Positions 52,455 to 62,984 of a DNA stretch of 64,000 nucleotides are shown one piece after another. Source of the DNA: Agrococcus lahaulensis DSM 17612 (GTDB taxonomy: Bacteria; Actinomycetota; Actinomycetes; Actinomycetales; Microbacteriaceae); NCBI RefSeq assembly GCF_000425105.1, contig NZ_KE384303.1:1-64000 (forward strand). The letters are read 5' to 3'. The stretch's first letter is position 1. Every line of letters begins with the position of its first letter. The notes beneath the pieces are model-generated. The model searched no databases and had not been told where the DNA came from. It worked only from the letters and a program-made list of their open reading frames with translations. The position numbers and the translations under genes are program-made.

Positions 52455-53618
52455 ATGACGATCGACCTGACCACCTACGCCCTGAGCGACGAGGAGCTCG
52501 ACCTCGCCCGGGCGGTGCGCGACTTCGCCGACAAGGTCGTCGCGCCCGCCTCCTACGAGGCCGACCGCACGAAGACGCTCCCGATGGACGTCGTCGCGCA
52601 GATGGGCGAGCTCGGCCTGTTCGGCATCCCGTTCCCCGAGGAGCACGGCGGCCAGGGCGGCGACTACTTCACGCTCGGGCTCGCGATCGAGGCCCTCGCG
52701 CGCGTCGACCAGTCGATCGCGATCACGCTCGAGGCGGGGGTGAGCCTCGGCGCGATGCCCATCCACCTCTTCGGCACCGAGGAGCAGAAGGCCGAGCTGC
52801 TGCCCGACCTGCTCGAGGGGCGCGCGCTCGCCGGCTTCGGCCTCACCGAGCCCGAGGCGGGCTCCGACGCCGGCGCGACGCGCACGACCGCGCGGCTCGA
52901 GGGCGACGAGTGGGTCGTCAACGGCGCGAAGCAGTTCATCACGAACTCCGGCACGCCCATCACGCGCTTCGTGACCGTGACCGCCGTGACGGGGGAGCGG
53001 GACGGCCGCAAGGAGATCTCGACGATCATCGTGCCGAACGGCACGCCGGGCTTCACGGTCGAGGCGCCCTACGACAAGGTCGGCTGGCACGCCTCCGACA
53101 CGCACCCGCTGACGTTCCGCGACGCGCGCGTGCCCGCGGGGAACCTGCTCGGGCAGCGCGGGCGCGGCTTCGCCGGCTTCCTGCACATCCTCGACGAGGG
53201 GCGCATCGCGATCGCGGCGCTCGCGACGGGCGCTGCGGAGGGCTGCCTCGAGGCGGCGATCGACTACGCGAAGCAGCGCACCGTCTTCGGCGAGCCGCTC
53301 GCGACCCGGCAGAACGTGCAGTTCGTCATCGCGCGCATGCAGTCGCGCGTGCACGGCGCGCGGCTCGCGTGGCACCACGCGGCGCGGCTGCGGGATGCGG
53401 GGAAGCCCTTCAAGACCGAGGCCGCGATCGCGAAGCTCGTCTCGAGCGAGGCGGCGATGGACAACGCGCGCGACGCGACCCAGATCTTCGGCGGCAACGG
53501 CTTCATGAACGAGTACCCCGTCGCGCGGCACTACCGCGACTCGAAGATCCTCGAGATCGGCGAGGGCACGAGCGAGGTGCAGCTGCTCGTCGTGGCGAGG
53601 GCGCTCGGTCTGGCCTGA
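52455..53618 (+). CDS. Acyl-CoA dehydrogenase
   Basis: A 387-residue FAD enzyme that forms trans-2-enoyl-CoA. Family signatures are FGLTEPEAGSDAGATRTTAR (FAD/substrate site), WVVNGAKQFITNSGTP, FLHILDEGRIAIAALATGAA, QIFGGNGFMNEYPVARHYRD and the terminal IGEGTSEVQLLV, which carries the expected catalytic Glu region. The chain length of the substrate is not predictable; short-chain or branched acyl-CoA is usual in this family. The ATG at 52455 has GAGGAG 7 nt upstream. It may belong functionally with the propionate genes on both sides, since branched-chain breakdown yields propionyl-CoA. Confidence 0.92.
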   Translation: MTIDLTTYALSDEELDLARAVRDFADKVVAPASYEADRTKTLPMDVVAQMGELGLFGIPFPEEHGGQGGDYFTLGLAIEALARVDQSIAITLEAGVSLGAMPIHLFGTEEQKAELLPDLLEGRALAGFGLTEPEAGSDAGATRTTARLEGDEWVVNGAKQFITNSGTPITRFVTVTAVTGERDGRKEISTIIVPNGTPGFTVEAPYDKVGWHASDTHPLTFRDARVPAGNLLGQRGRGFAGFLHILDEGRIAIAALATGAAEGCLEAAIDYAKQRTVFGEPLATRQNVQFVIARMQSRVHGARLAWHHAARLRDAGKPFKTEAAIAKLVSSEAAMDNARDATQIFGGNGFMNEYPVARHYRDSKILEIGEGTSEVQLLVVARALGLA

Positions 53619-53635
53619 GCGCTCCCGTCCGCCGT

Positions 53636-53818
53636 TCGTCGAGTAGCCGCCCCTCCGTTCGTCGAGTAGCCGCCCGCTCCGTCGGTCGAGTAGCCCGCGC
53701 CCTCCGTTGGTCGAGTAGCCCGCGCCCTCCGTTGGTCGAGTAGCCCGCGCAGCGGGCGTATCGAGACCGAATCGCTCTCGTCTCGATACGCCGCTGCGCG
53801 GCTGCTCGACGAACGGGG
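53636..53818. repeat. Palindromic repeat with five tandem GTCGAGTAG units
   Basis: The nonamer GTCGAGTAG occurs five times from about 53638 to 53748, spaced 20-26 nt, in short units (CGTTCGTCGAGTAGCC or TTGGTCGAGTAGCCCGCG). Then comes GCGTATCGAGACCG, and after 10 nt the inverse GTCTCGATACG and CTGCTCGACGAACGGGGG. The unit is therefore a palindrome whose left arm has been multiplied. It lies between two convergent genes. Confidence 0.88.
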
Positions 53819-53833
53819 GGGTGAACCGGGCGG

Positions 53834-54682
53834 CTACACCGACGGTGCGAACTCGAACGCCGGCTCCGCGTTCGCGCCCGTCGTGCCGTGCTCGGCGCCG
53901 TCCTCGACGAACGCCTTGAGCCGCGCGTTGAGGTCTGCCCAGCCGTAGTCGTAGCCCGACGCCGCCTCCCGGGTGTCGCCCTCGCCCCACAGCCGCATCG
54001 CGTCGTGGACGACGGTCACGCGCGTGCCGGCATCCGTCGCCTCGAGCTCGTAGCGCGCCTCGCCCGTCCACGCCGGGCCCATGCCCATCTGCCCGGTCCA
54101 GGCGTAGGCGCGGCCCGGCTCGCACGCGGTCACGATGCCCCAGAGGGCGGTCGCCTCGCCCTGCCGCTCGAGCACGGCCTCGCCCGCGCGCTGCGGGAAC
54201 TCGAGCGACTGGTCGCCGCCCTCGAGCAGCAGGTAGGGCGAGCCCCACCAGCGGTGCGGCTCGTCGACGAGCGCCTGCCAGACGTGCTCGACGGGGGCGG
54301 CCATCTCGATCGCCTGGCGGACGTGGAACTCGTTCATGTCGGTCTCCTCCTGCGGTGGCGCCTCCGCGAGGCGCCGCAAGCTGTCGAGCGAGTGCGCGGT
54401 GCGCGCGCTCGCCGGGTCGAGCCACCCGATGGTGGCCTGGTAGAGGGCGGATGCGTTGAGGGCGTTCTCGCGCTCGCGGCCGCGGTCGGTCACGAGCACG
54501 AGATCGGCGTCGCGCAGCACCTGCAGGTGCCGCTGCGTCGCGAATCGGCTGGGGGAGAGGCCGGCCGCGGCGATCGCCTCGTGGAGGCGACCGGTCGACG
54601 CGGGCCGCTCGCGCAGCGCATCGAGGATGCGCCGGCGCGCGGGGTGCGAGAGGGCCGACCACACGGCGTCGTGCTGGGTCAT
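53834..54682 (-). CDS. ArsR-type HTH fused to an SRPBCC (AHSA1) domain
   Basis: A 282-residue fusion. Residues 1-95 are an ArsR-like winged HTH (WSALSHPARRRILDALRERP, LSPSRFATQRHLQVLRDADL) without visible metal Cys motifs. Residues 120-260 are an SRPBCC/AHSA1 domain (FHVRQAIEMAAPVEHVWQAL, WWGSPYLLLEGGDQSLEFPQ, YAWTGQMGMGPAWTGEARYE). Separate ArsR and SRPBCC genes are often paired; here they are one chain, so the SRPBCC cavity may sense the ligand for the HTH. A perfect 11-bp inverted repeat just upstream of the start is the likely self-operator. Confidence 0.88.
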   Translation of the reverse strand: MTQHDAVWSALSHPARRRILDALRERPASTGRLHEAIAAAGLSPSRFATQRHLQVLRDADLVLVTDRGRERENALNASALYQATIGWLDPASARTAHSLDSLRRLAEAPPQEETDMNEFHVRQAIEMAAPVEHVWQALVDEPHRWWGSPYLLLEGGDQSLEFPQRAGEAVLERQGEATALWGIVTACEPGRAYAWTGQMGMGPAWTGEARYELEATDAGTRVTVVHDAMRLWGEGDTREAASGYDYGWADLNARLKAFVEDGAEHGTTGANAEPAFEFAPSV

Positions 54683-54696
54683 CTCGCTCCTCGGAA

Positions 54697-54722
54697 GACG
54701 TGTGCGGAAAACCGCACACGTC
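54697..54722. promoter_or_regulatory. ArsR-type operator, perfect inverted repeat
   Basis: GACGTGTGCGG and CCGCACACGTC form a perfect 11-bp inverted repeat around AAAA, 15-40 nt before the ArsR-SRPBCC start and 137 nt before prpC on the other strand. Symmetry, spacing and a divergent gap support binding by the fusion protein and possible control of prpC as well. Confidence 0.65.
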
Positions 54723-54851
54723 GATGGTGCCGCCGCGCGGAGCGGCCGTCAAGGGCGGCCCTCGGACCGACCGGCACCTCGTTCGCCCGGCGAACGAGTT
54801 CCGAGCCAGGGTGGCCTAGAGTCAGAGGCGGTTCCCCGCCTCTCGACCTAG

Positions 54852-56843
<1,992 letters not shown>

Positions 56844-56887
56844 CGCTCGGCGCTTCTCCGCGACCGGCGCGCTTGGTCGCCTTCCGC

Positions 56888-56953
56888 GACTCGACCCCTT
56901 CTCGCTCGCTCGACCCGTTGCAACGGGTCGAGTCGGCGAGGAGGGGTCGACTC
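56888..56953. terminator. Large nested hairpin between convergent genes
   Basis: A perfect 24-nt palindrome, CTCGACCCGTTG and its mirror (56909-56932), is flanked by outer arms GACTCGACCCCTTCTCGC and GCGAGGAGGGGTCGACTC with two mismatches. It lies between the aldo/keto reductase (+) and the hydrolase (-). GGTCGAGTCG-like words are repeated further to 57010. Confidence 0.75.
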
Positions 56954-57017
56954 GTTCGCCGGCAGGGGTCGGGTCGGCGCGAAGCGGTCGAGTCGCTCGG
57001 AACGGGTCGCGCCGCGG

Positions 57018-57689
57018 TCAGCGCAGCAGCGCCGCGATGCGCGGGCCGAGCGCCTCGGCGACCCGCTCCTGGTCGCGGTCGCCCTTCGCCACGAGGAAGG
57101 AGTGGTCGCCGCCGGCGACCCAGTCGACGCGCGCATCGGGCAGCCGCTCGACGAGCCGGTCGAGCAGGTCGCCCGACTGGAACGGGTCGTTCGTGCCCTG
57201 CAGGAACCGCTGCGGCAGCGCGATCGCGTCGAGGTGCGCGTCTTTGAGCCGCTCGGGCTTGCCGGGCGAGTGCAGCGGGTAGCCGAGGTAGAGGAGCCCC
57301 GCGGCGGGCATGCCGCTCGCGACCGCGGCGGCCGCCATGCGCCCGCCGAACGACTTGCCGCCCGCCCACGGTGCGTGCGGCAGGAGCGGTGCCACCGCAT
57401 CCATCACCGCGAGCCACGTCGCGATCGCGCTCGGCTCCCGCTCGGGCTGGCGCTTGCCGGCCTGCGCGTTGGGGAAGCTCGCGCGAGCGACCGCGACGCC
57501 CGCGCGCACGAGCCCGCGCGCGGCGCCGACCATCCAGGGGCTCGTCGCCGAGCCGCCCGCGCCGTGCATGAGCACGAGGCTCGCCCACGCGTGACGCGGC
57601 ACCTCGACGATCGCGTCGACGTGCGGCACGGTCGGGTGCTCGATCGCGACGGGCACGATGCTGGTCTCGTCGAGCGCGTGGGTGTCCAT
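57018..57689 (-). CDS. Alpha/beta hydrolase of the KANL3/TEX30-like group
   Basis: A 223-residue alpha/beta hydrolase. LVLMHGAGGSATSPWMVGAA carries the oxyanion-hole HGAGG, the nucleophile elbow reads WAGGKSFGGRMAAAA with Ser in GKSFGG, QRFLQGTNDPFQSGDL holds the Asp, and GGDHSFLV the final His, so the triad is complete. The GKSFGGRM form is typical of the KANL3/TEX30-like hydrolases, whose bacterial role is unknown. No signal peptide is visible. The ATG at 57689 (MDTHALDETS) is chosen; upstream in-frame sequence is antisense to the neighbour. Confidence 0.85.
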   Translation of the reverse strand: MDTHALDETSIVPVAIEHPTVPHVDAIVEVPRHAWASLVLMHGAGGSATSPWMVGAARGLVRAGVAVARASFPNAQAGKRQPEREPSAIATWLAVMDAVAPLLPHAPWAGGKSFGGRMAAAAVASGMPAAGLLYLGYPLHSPGKPERLKDAHLDAIALPQRFLQGTNDPFQSGDLLDRLVERLPDARVDWVAGGDHSFLVAKGDRDQERVAEALGPRIAALLR

Positions 57690-57773
57690 GCCTCGAGCCT
57701 CGCATGCCTCGCTCTCCACAGGCGGGCGGATGCGTCGCACGCGCCCGGCGCGGATCCTGCGACCCTGCGCGGC

Positions 57774-58193
57774 ATGGAGCCATCGATCGCCGACGAGGCG
57801 GAGTCCTACCTGCACGGCTTGCTCGAGGAGTGGGCGGTGCCGCAGCCCGGCGAGTGCATCGCCTGCTACCTCGACCGCGCGCTCGAGGCCGGCGGCTGCG
57901 ACGGCGACCTGCGCTTCGCCGAGCGCTACCGCGACCTCGTCGCGCCTCGCGCGACGGCGCTGCTCGCGCGGCTCGAGTCGGCCGGCGGCTACTGCGACTG
58001 CGAGGTGCTCGTCAACGCGATGCAGCCCGCGTGGCACCTGTGGTCGACGAGCCGCGAGATCGAGGTCGACGGCAGCACGATCGTGCTCGAGGCCGAGCCG
58101 CCCGAGTCGATGCCGCCGTGCCTCGGCGTGCGGCGCGGGTCGACGCAGCCGTGCCGCAACTGGCACCGGATGATCCGGCGCGGTCGGTGGTGA
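57774..58193 (+). CDS. DUF2695 protein
   Basis: A 139-residue protein with the DUF2695 pattern: GECIACYLDRALEAGGCDGD, RFAERYRDL, LLARLESAGGYCDCEVLVNA. Cys at CIAC and CDC may bind a metal. The C-terminal part (PPCLGVRRGSTQPCRNWHRM) adds two more Cys, which is unusual for the short form. The function is unknown. The ATG at 57774 lies 84 nt from the divergent hydrolase start. Confidence 0.75.
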   Translation: MEPSIADEAESYLHGLLEEWAVPQPGECIACYLDRALEAGGCDGDLRFAERYRDLVAPRATALLARLESAGGYCDCEVLVNAMQPAWHLWSTSREIEVDGSTIVLEAEPPESMPPCLGVRRGSTQPCRNWHRMIRRGRW

Positions 58194-58283
58194 GCCGCGT
58201 GGCGCCGTGCTCGCGCGGGCCGCCGTGCTCGCGCGGGCCGAGCGAGCACGCGGCGCCCAGCCTCGCGGAGTAGCGTCCCGCGC

Positions 58284-60050
58284 ATGGAGCGACCCGTCGA
58301 CAACCGGCTCGCGCACGCGACGAGCGAGTACTTGCGGCTGCACGCCGACAACCCGGTCGACTGGCGCGAGTGGGGCGAGGAGGCCTTCGCCGAGGCGCGC
58401 GAGCGCGGCGTGCCGGTGTTCGCGTCGGTCGGCTACGCGACGTGCCACTGGTGCCACGTCATGGCGCGCGAGTCCTTCGCCGATCCCGAGATCGGGCAGC
58501 GGCTGCGCGAGGGCTTCGTCGCCATCAAGGTCGACCGGGAGGAGCGGCCCGACGTCGACGACGCGCTCATGAGCGCCGCGAGCGCCTTCACCCGCAACCT
58601 CGGCTGGCCGCTGAGCGTCTTCCTCACGCCCGACGGGCTGCCGTTCTTCGCCGGCACCTACTTCCCGCCCACGAGCCGGCAGGGCGTGCCGGGGTTCGGC
58701 GAGCTGCTCACCGCGATCGGGCAGGCGTACCGGGAGCAGTCGGATGCGGTCCTCGCGACCGCGGCGCGCGTGCAGGAGGCGCTGCGCGACGCAGCGCGGG
58801 GGAGCGGCGGCGACGCGCCGACCGCCGTGGAGGCGCGCGCGGCGATCGCCTCGGTCGAGTCGGTCGAGGACACGTGGCACGGCGGCCTCGGCGAGGGGCA
58901 GAAGTTCCCGCAGCCGGGCCTCATCGTCGCGCTCGCGGAGCCGCGCACGGCCGCGCTCGCGTCGGGCCTCGCCGAGCGGCTGCTCGATGCGGCCGCCGGC
59001 GACGACGAGGTGGTCGCGGCAGGCGGCTACTCGAGCCTGCGCGGCCGCGACGGCGGCTTCTTCCGCTACGCGACGCAGCGCGACTGGACGGTGCCGCACT
59101 TCGAGCGGATGCTCGTCGACAACGCGCAGCTGCTGCACGCCGCGACGCTGCTCGGCCGCGAGACCGTCGCCGCCGGCACCGTCGGCTTCCTCGGCGACGT
59201 GCTACGACTGCCGGGCGGCGCGTTCGCGATCGCCGAGGACGCCGAGTCGACCGTCGACGGCGAGCGCGTCGAGGGCGGCTGGCACCTCGCCGCCGATCCG
59301 GACGCGCCGGGCGTCGAGCGGCCACCGCTCGACCGGCTCGTCGTCACCGCCGCGAACGGGCTCGCGATCGAGGCGCTCGCGATCCGAGCGCTCCGCGACG
59401 CCGACGAGCGCGCGCTCGCGCTCGCCCGGGGCGCCGCCGAGTTCCTGCTCGAGCACCACGCCGCCGACCCCGCCGCGCTCGTGCACGCGAGCCTCGAGGA
59501 CCGCCCCTCGAGCGCCGCGGCGACGGCCGCCGACGCCGGCTGCCTTGCCTCGGGGCTGCTCGCGCTCACCGCCGCGACCGGCGAAGCCCGCTGGGCGATC
59601 GCGGCGCGCGCGCTCCTCGCGGCAGCGCCCGACCCCGCGGCGCCCACCGCGCAGGGCCCGGCCCTGGAGCGCGGTCCCGACTCCGACGGCGACGCGCCCT
59701 CGGGGCGCTCCGCGCTAGCGGGCGCGCTGCAGCAGCTCTACGCCCTCACAGGCGACGCCGCCCACCTGGAGCAGGCGCAGCGCGTGCTCGACGCGAGCCT
59801 CGCGATGCGGAACCCGCTCGCGGGCGCCGCGACGCTGCGCGTCGCCGCGCTGCTCGCCGAGCCGCCGCGCACGACCGTGCTCATCGGCGACCCGCCGATC
59901 GAGCACCGGCGCGAGCCGGGCGCGGTCATCGCATCGCCCGCGCAGGCGGCAGAGCTCGCGGCAGCGGGCTTCTCGCTCTTCGAGGGCAAGACCGCTCCCG
60001 GCGCCTACCGCTGCGAGGCCTTCGTCTGCGAGCTCCCCGAGCGCTACTGA
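58284..60050 (+). CDS. DUF255 thioredoxin-domain protein (YyaL/SSP411-like)
   Basis: A 588-residue protein of the DUF255 family. The N-terminal thioredoxin-like domain has RLAHATSEYLRLHADNPVDW, the redox YATCHWCHVMARESFADPEI with CxxC, and VDREERPDVDDALMSAA. The rest is an alpha/alpha-toroid like N-acylglucosamine 2-epimerases (KFPQPGLIVAL, YSSLRGRDGGFFRYATQRDW, VPHFERMLVDNAQLLHAATL). Bacterial members are usually about 650-690 residues, so this one is short in its middle and end. The cellular role is not settled. It converges on pmt. Confidence 0.87.
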   Translation: MERPVDNRLAHATSEYLRLHADNPVDWREWGEEAFAEARERGVPVFASVGYATCHWCHVMARESFADPEIGQRLREGFVAIKVDREERPDVDDALMSAASAFTRNLGWPLSVFLTPDGLPFFAGTYFPPTSRQGVPGFGELLTAIGQAYREQSDAVLATAARVQEALRDAARGSGGDAPTAVEARAAIASVESVEDTWHGGLGEGQKFPQPGLIVALAEPRTAALASGLAERLLDAAAGDDEVVAAGGYSSLRGRDGGFFRYATQRDWTVPHFERMLVDNAQLLHAATLLGRETVAAGTVGFLGDVLRLPGGAFAIAEDAESTVDGERVEGGWHLAADPDAPGVERPPLDRLVVTAANGLAIEALAIRALRDADERALALARGAAEFLLEHHAADPAALVHASLEDRPSSAAATAADAGCLASGLLALTAATGEARWAIAARALLAAAPDPAAPTAQGPALERGPDSDGDAPSGRSALAGALQQLYALTGDAAHLEQAQRVLDASLAMRNPLAGAATLRVAALLAEPPRTTVLIGDPPIEHRREPGAVIASPAQAAELAAAGFSLFEGKTAPGAYRCEAFVCELPERY

Positions 60051-60085
60051 CCGGCCGCCGAGGCGCTATCCACCCGCTCGGCGCT

Positions 60086-60154
60086 CGTTCTGCAGGCGAT
60101 CCGGGCTGCTCGAGGGGAATGCTCTCTCCGCAGACCCGGATCACCTGCAGAACG
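60086..60154. terminator. Hairpin between the DUF255 gene and pmt
   Basis: Arms of 20 nt, CGTTCTGCAGGCGATCCGGG and CCCGGATCACCTGCAGAACG, match at 19 of 20 positions with a 29-nt loop. It lies in the 119-nt gap between convergent genes and can act in both directions. Confidence 0.7.
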
Positions 60155-60169
60155 AATGAAGCGGGTTTG

Positions 60170-61903
60170 TCAGCGGCCCGGCCACATCGGCGGCCAGTAG
60201 CGCAGCCGGATGAGGTCCGACTCGAGCTGGATGCCGTACCAGACGGGCATGAACCACAGCGAGACCGCGATGGCGACCACGACGACCACGGCGATGACCG
60301 ACCAGCCCGCCGCGCGCCGCTCGGCGCCGTCGTCGACGTCGGCGGGCGACGGGACGGCGGCGGCGACGTCGGTCTCGAGCCGGGTCGACGCATCCGCCCT
60401 CAGCCTCGCCGGCCCGACGAGCAGCTGCAGCGCGAAGGCGAGGCCGATCACCATGAACGGCAGCATCACGATCGCGTAGAAGAAGAAGATCGTGCGCTCG
60501 GGCACGAGCAGCCACGGCACGTAGCCGGCCGCGACGGCGACGAGCAGGAAGCCCGCGCGGCGGTCGAGCGAGCGGCCGAAGTGGAACAGCAGCACGCCGA
60601 GCGCCACCACGGAGCCGTACCAGATGAGCAGGTTGGGCAGCGCCGTCACCCACCACGTGCCCTCCGAGCCCGAGACCATCTCGAAGCCCGTCGGGCGGCC
60701 CAGGTAGAACCACTCGAAGGCCGGCGACTGGTAGCTGTGGTCGTTCGTGAGCCCGACGTGGAAGCCGAACTGCTGCACGTGGTACTGCCACAGCGACTGC
60801 AGGCCGAGCGGCACCCACGCGAGCAGGCCGCCCCAGCGCAGGTCGGCGCGCTCGAGCATGAGCTGCGAGCCCCAGCCGCCGTCGAACCAGCCGGCGTAGC
60901 TCGCGACGTAGACGACGAGCGCCGGCCCGCACAGCAGCACGAAGCTCGCGGGCGCTTGCGAGAGCAGCGTGCCGAGCCACGCGGAGCGATAGCCCGCGCG
61001 GCGCCGATCGAGCACGTCCATCAGCACGGTCCACAGGCCGAACGCGGCGAGGAACGCGGCGCCCGACCACTTCGTCGCGCACGCGGCGCCGAGCAGCACG
61101 CCCGCGACGATGATCCACGGCCGGTTCCAGAAGGCGGCGAGGATGCGCCGAGGCCGGTCGGCGAGGGCGCGCACGGTGCGCGCGGGCGAGCCGCGCCGGT
61201 CGATGAGCAGCGCGCCCGCCCCGGCGAGCACGAACATCGCGAGCACCCCGTCGAGCAGCGCCGTGCGGCTCATGACGATCGCGAGCCCGTCGATCGCCAT
61301 GAGGAAGCCCGCGAGGCTCGCGAACGCGACCGACCGCAGCAGGCCGCGCGCGACCGCGTACGTCAGGCCGACGACCGCGATGCCGGCGAGCGCGCTCGGC
61401 AGCCGCCACCAGAACGGGTCGGCCACGCCGAACACGGCCATCGCCATGCCGATGATCCACTTCCCGAGCGGCGGGTGCACGACGTAGTCGGGCTCGTCGG
61501 TGAGGCCACCGGGGTCGCCGGCCTCGAAGCGCTCGTCGCTGCCCTCGACCCACTCGCCCTCGTAGCCGAGCTGCCACGTCGACCAGCCCTCCTTGACGTA
61601 GTAGGTCTCGTCGAAGACGAGCACGCCAGGGTGGCCGAGGTTCGCGAGCCGCACGATCGCGGCGAGCGCGAGGATGGCGACCGGTGCGCCGACCTCGATG
61701 CGGCGGCGGATGCGCGGCTCGTGCAGGCGCCGCTCGACGGCGGTGTACGCGGAGGTGAGGCGCCCGCGCGCGCGGCCGGATCGGCGCGCGCGAGCCGACT
61801 CGGCTGCCGCCTCGTCGCTCGGCTCGGCGGGTGCCGACTCGACCACCGCGTCGTCGCGGTCGTCGACGCCGTCGGCGTCGTCGGCAGTGCGGGGCAGGGT
61901 CAC
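60170..61903 (-). CDS. pmt: Protein O-mannosyltransferase (Pmt, GT39)
   Basis: A 577-residue polytopic glycosyltransferase that moves mannose from polyprenyl-phosphate-mannose to secreted proteins. An acidic, disordered N-terminus (about 65 residues) precedes about 11 membrane helices. The first external loop has GVLVFDETYYVKEGWS with the conserved Asp-Glu pair, and the next has VVHPPLGKWIIGMAMA. PTGFEMVSGSEGTWWVTALP and HSYQSPAFEWFYLG are also typical. In actinobacteria pmt is often next to rsmI in divergent order, as here. Pro/Thr-rich linkers of the lipoproteins at 45221 and 46570 are the kind of region it modifies. Confidence 0.93.
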   Translation of the reverse strand: MTLPRTADDADGVDDRDDAVVESAPAEPSDEAAAESARARRSGRARGRLTSAYTAVERRLHEPRIRRRIEVGAPVAILALAAIVRLANLGHPGVLVFDETYYVKEGWSTWQLGYEGEWVEGSDERFEAGDPGGLTDEPDYVVHPPLGKWIIGMAMAVFGVADPFWWRLPSALAGIAVVGLTYAVARGLLRSVAFASLAGFLMAIDGLAIVMSRTALLDGVLAMFVLAGAGALLIDRRGSPARTVRALADRPRRILAAFWNRPWIIVAGVLLGAACATKWSGAAFLAAFGLWTVLMDVLDRRRAGYRSAWLGTLLSQAPASFVLLCGPALVVYVASYAGWFDGGWGSQLMLERADLRWGGLLAWVPLGLQSLWQYHVQQFGFHVGLTNDHSYQSPAFEWFYLGRPTGFEMVSGSEGTWWVTALPNLLIWYGSVVALGVLLFHFGRSLDRRAGFLLVAVAAGYVPWLLVPERTIFFFYAIVMLPFMVIGLAFALQLLVGPARLRADASTRLETDVAAAVPSPADVDDGAERRAAGWSVIAVVVVVAIAVSLWFMPVWYGIQLESDLIRLRYWPPMWPGR

Positions 61904-61929
61904 ACGCCCGATTGTCGCATCGCTCCTCG

Positions 61930-62076
61930 TCGGCTGAGCCGCTCCGCGCGTCCGCCCCTCCGCCGGCTGAGCCGCTCCGCGCGCGCGAGCGCGCTGAGCG
62001 TGTCGAAGCCGATCGGCTGCCGCGTGCGCTTCGACTCGGTCTGCGCCCTGCGGGCGCGGACCGGCTCAGCGACCGG
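61930..62076. repeat. GGCTGAGCCGCTCCGCG-type repeat between pmt and rsmI
   Basis: CGGCTGAGCCGCTCCGCGCG occurs twice (near 61930 and 61963), followed by GCTGAGCGTGTCGAAGCC and, after a spacer, its inverse (GCTTCGACTCGG, GACCGGCTCAGCGACC). It fills most of the promoter region of both genes. It is a different repeat family from the GTCGAGTAG copies. Confidence 0.7.
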
Positions 62077-62115
62077 AAAGGTCGGTGCGGCGGCGCCGCG
62101 GGCTAGCCTGGCCGG

Positions 62116-62934
62116 GTGATCATCCTCGGGGCGACGCCCATCGGCAACCTCGGCGATGCGAGCGGGCGGCTCCGCGAGGCGCTCGCCTCGGCGCCGGTCA
62201 TCGCCGCGGAGGACACCCGCACGGCCCGCCAGCTGCTCCGCGCGCTCGGCATCGAGGCGCAGCCGCAGCTCGTCGCCCTGCACGAGCACAACGAGGAGGC
62301 GGCCTCGCCCGCGCTCGTCGACCGGGCTCGCGAGAGCGACGTGCTCGTGCTCACCGACGCCGGCATGCCCACCGTGAGCGACCCCGGCTTCCGGCTCGTG
62401 CAGGCGGCCGTCGCCGCGGGCGTCGAGGTGACGTGCCTGCCGGGCCCTTCCGCCGTGCTCACGGCGCTCGCGCTCTCGGGCCTGCCGACCGACCGCTTCG
62501 CGTTCGACGGCTTCCTGCCGCGCAAGGCGGGGGAGCGCGACCGCATGCTCGCCGCGATCGCCCGCGAGGAGCGCACCGTCGTGCTCTTCGAGGCGCCGCA
62601 CCGGCTCGCCGAGTCGATCGAGGCGATCGACCGCGAGATGCCCGGCCGACGCATCGCCGTCGCGCGCGAGCTCACGAAGCGCTTCGAGGAGGTGCGCCGC
62701 GGCACGGCCGCCGAGCTGCTCGACTGGGCGCGCGCGGGCGTCAAGGGCGAGATCGTCATCGTCGTCGAGGGCGCAGCGCCCGTGCTCGCCGACCTCGACG
62801 CCGCCGTCGAGCAGGTGCTGCGGCTCAAGGAGGGCGGGATGCGCCTCAAGGACGCCGCGGCCGAGGTCGCGGAGGCGACCGGGCACCCGCGGAACGCGCT
62901 CTACCAGGCCGCGCTGACGAATCCGCCCGCCTGA
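62116..62934 (+). CDS. rsmI: 16S rRNA (cytidine-1402 2'-O)-methyltransferase
   Basis: A 272-residue tetrapyrrole-methylase-fold enzyme that methylates C1402 of 16S rRNA with SAM. Signatures are IILGATPIGNLGDASGRLRE, AAEDTRTARQLLRALGIEA, LTDAGMPTVSDPGFRLVQAA and CLPGPSAVLTALALSGLPTD. VVLFEAPHRLAESIEAI and ARELTKRFEEVRRGTAAEL are also present. The GTG at 62116 starts the domain directly; no long leader is available because of the repeat upstream. The length is typical and it is followed by metG. Confidence 0.95.
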   Translation: MIILGATPIGNLGDASGRLREALASAPVIAAEDTRTARQLLRALGIEAQPQLVALHEHNEEAASPALVDRARESDVLVLTDAGMPTVSDPGFRLVQAAVAAGVEVTCLPGPSAVLTALALSGLPTDRFAFDGFLPRKAGERDRMLAAIAREERTVVLFEAPHRLAESIEAIDREMPGRRIAVARELTKRFEEVRRGTAAELLDWARAGVKGEIVIVVEGAAPVLADLDAAVEQVLRLKEGGMRLKDAAAEVAEATGHPRNALYQAALTNPPA

Positions 62935-62984
62935 GCCCCGGCGACCGGCGGCCGGAGGAGCCGGCGGCTCCTAGACTTGAGCCC

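Noticed and set aside
53638-53750. Tandem GTCGAGTAG units as a possible CRISPR array
   Set aside because: Units are only 9 nt, spacers are short and nearly identical, and no cas genes are present. The units belong to a palindromic repeat family found at several sites.
58370-62119. A 1249-residue plus-strand frame across the DUF255 gene and pmt
   Set aside because: Its first part is a shifted frame of a real gene and its last part is antisense to pmt; there are no protein-like motifs.
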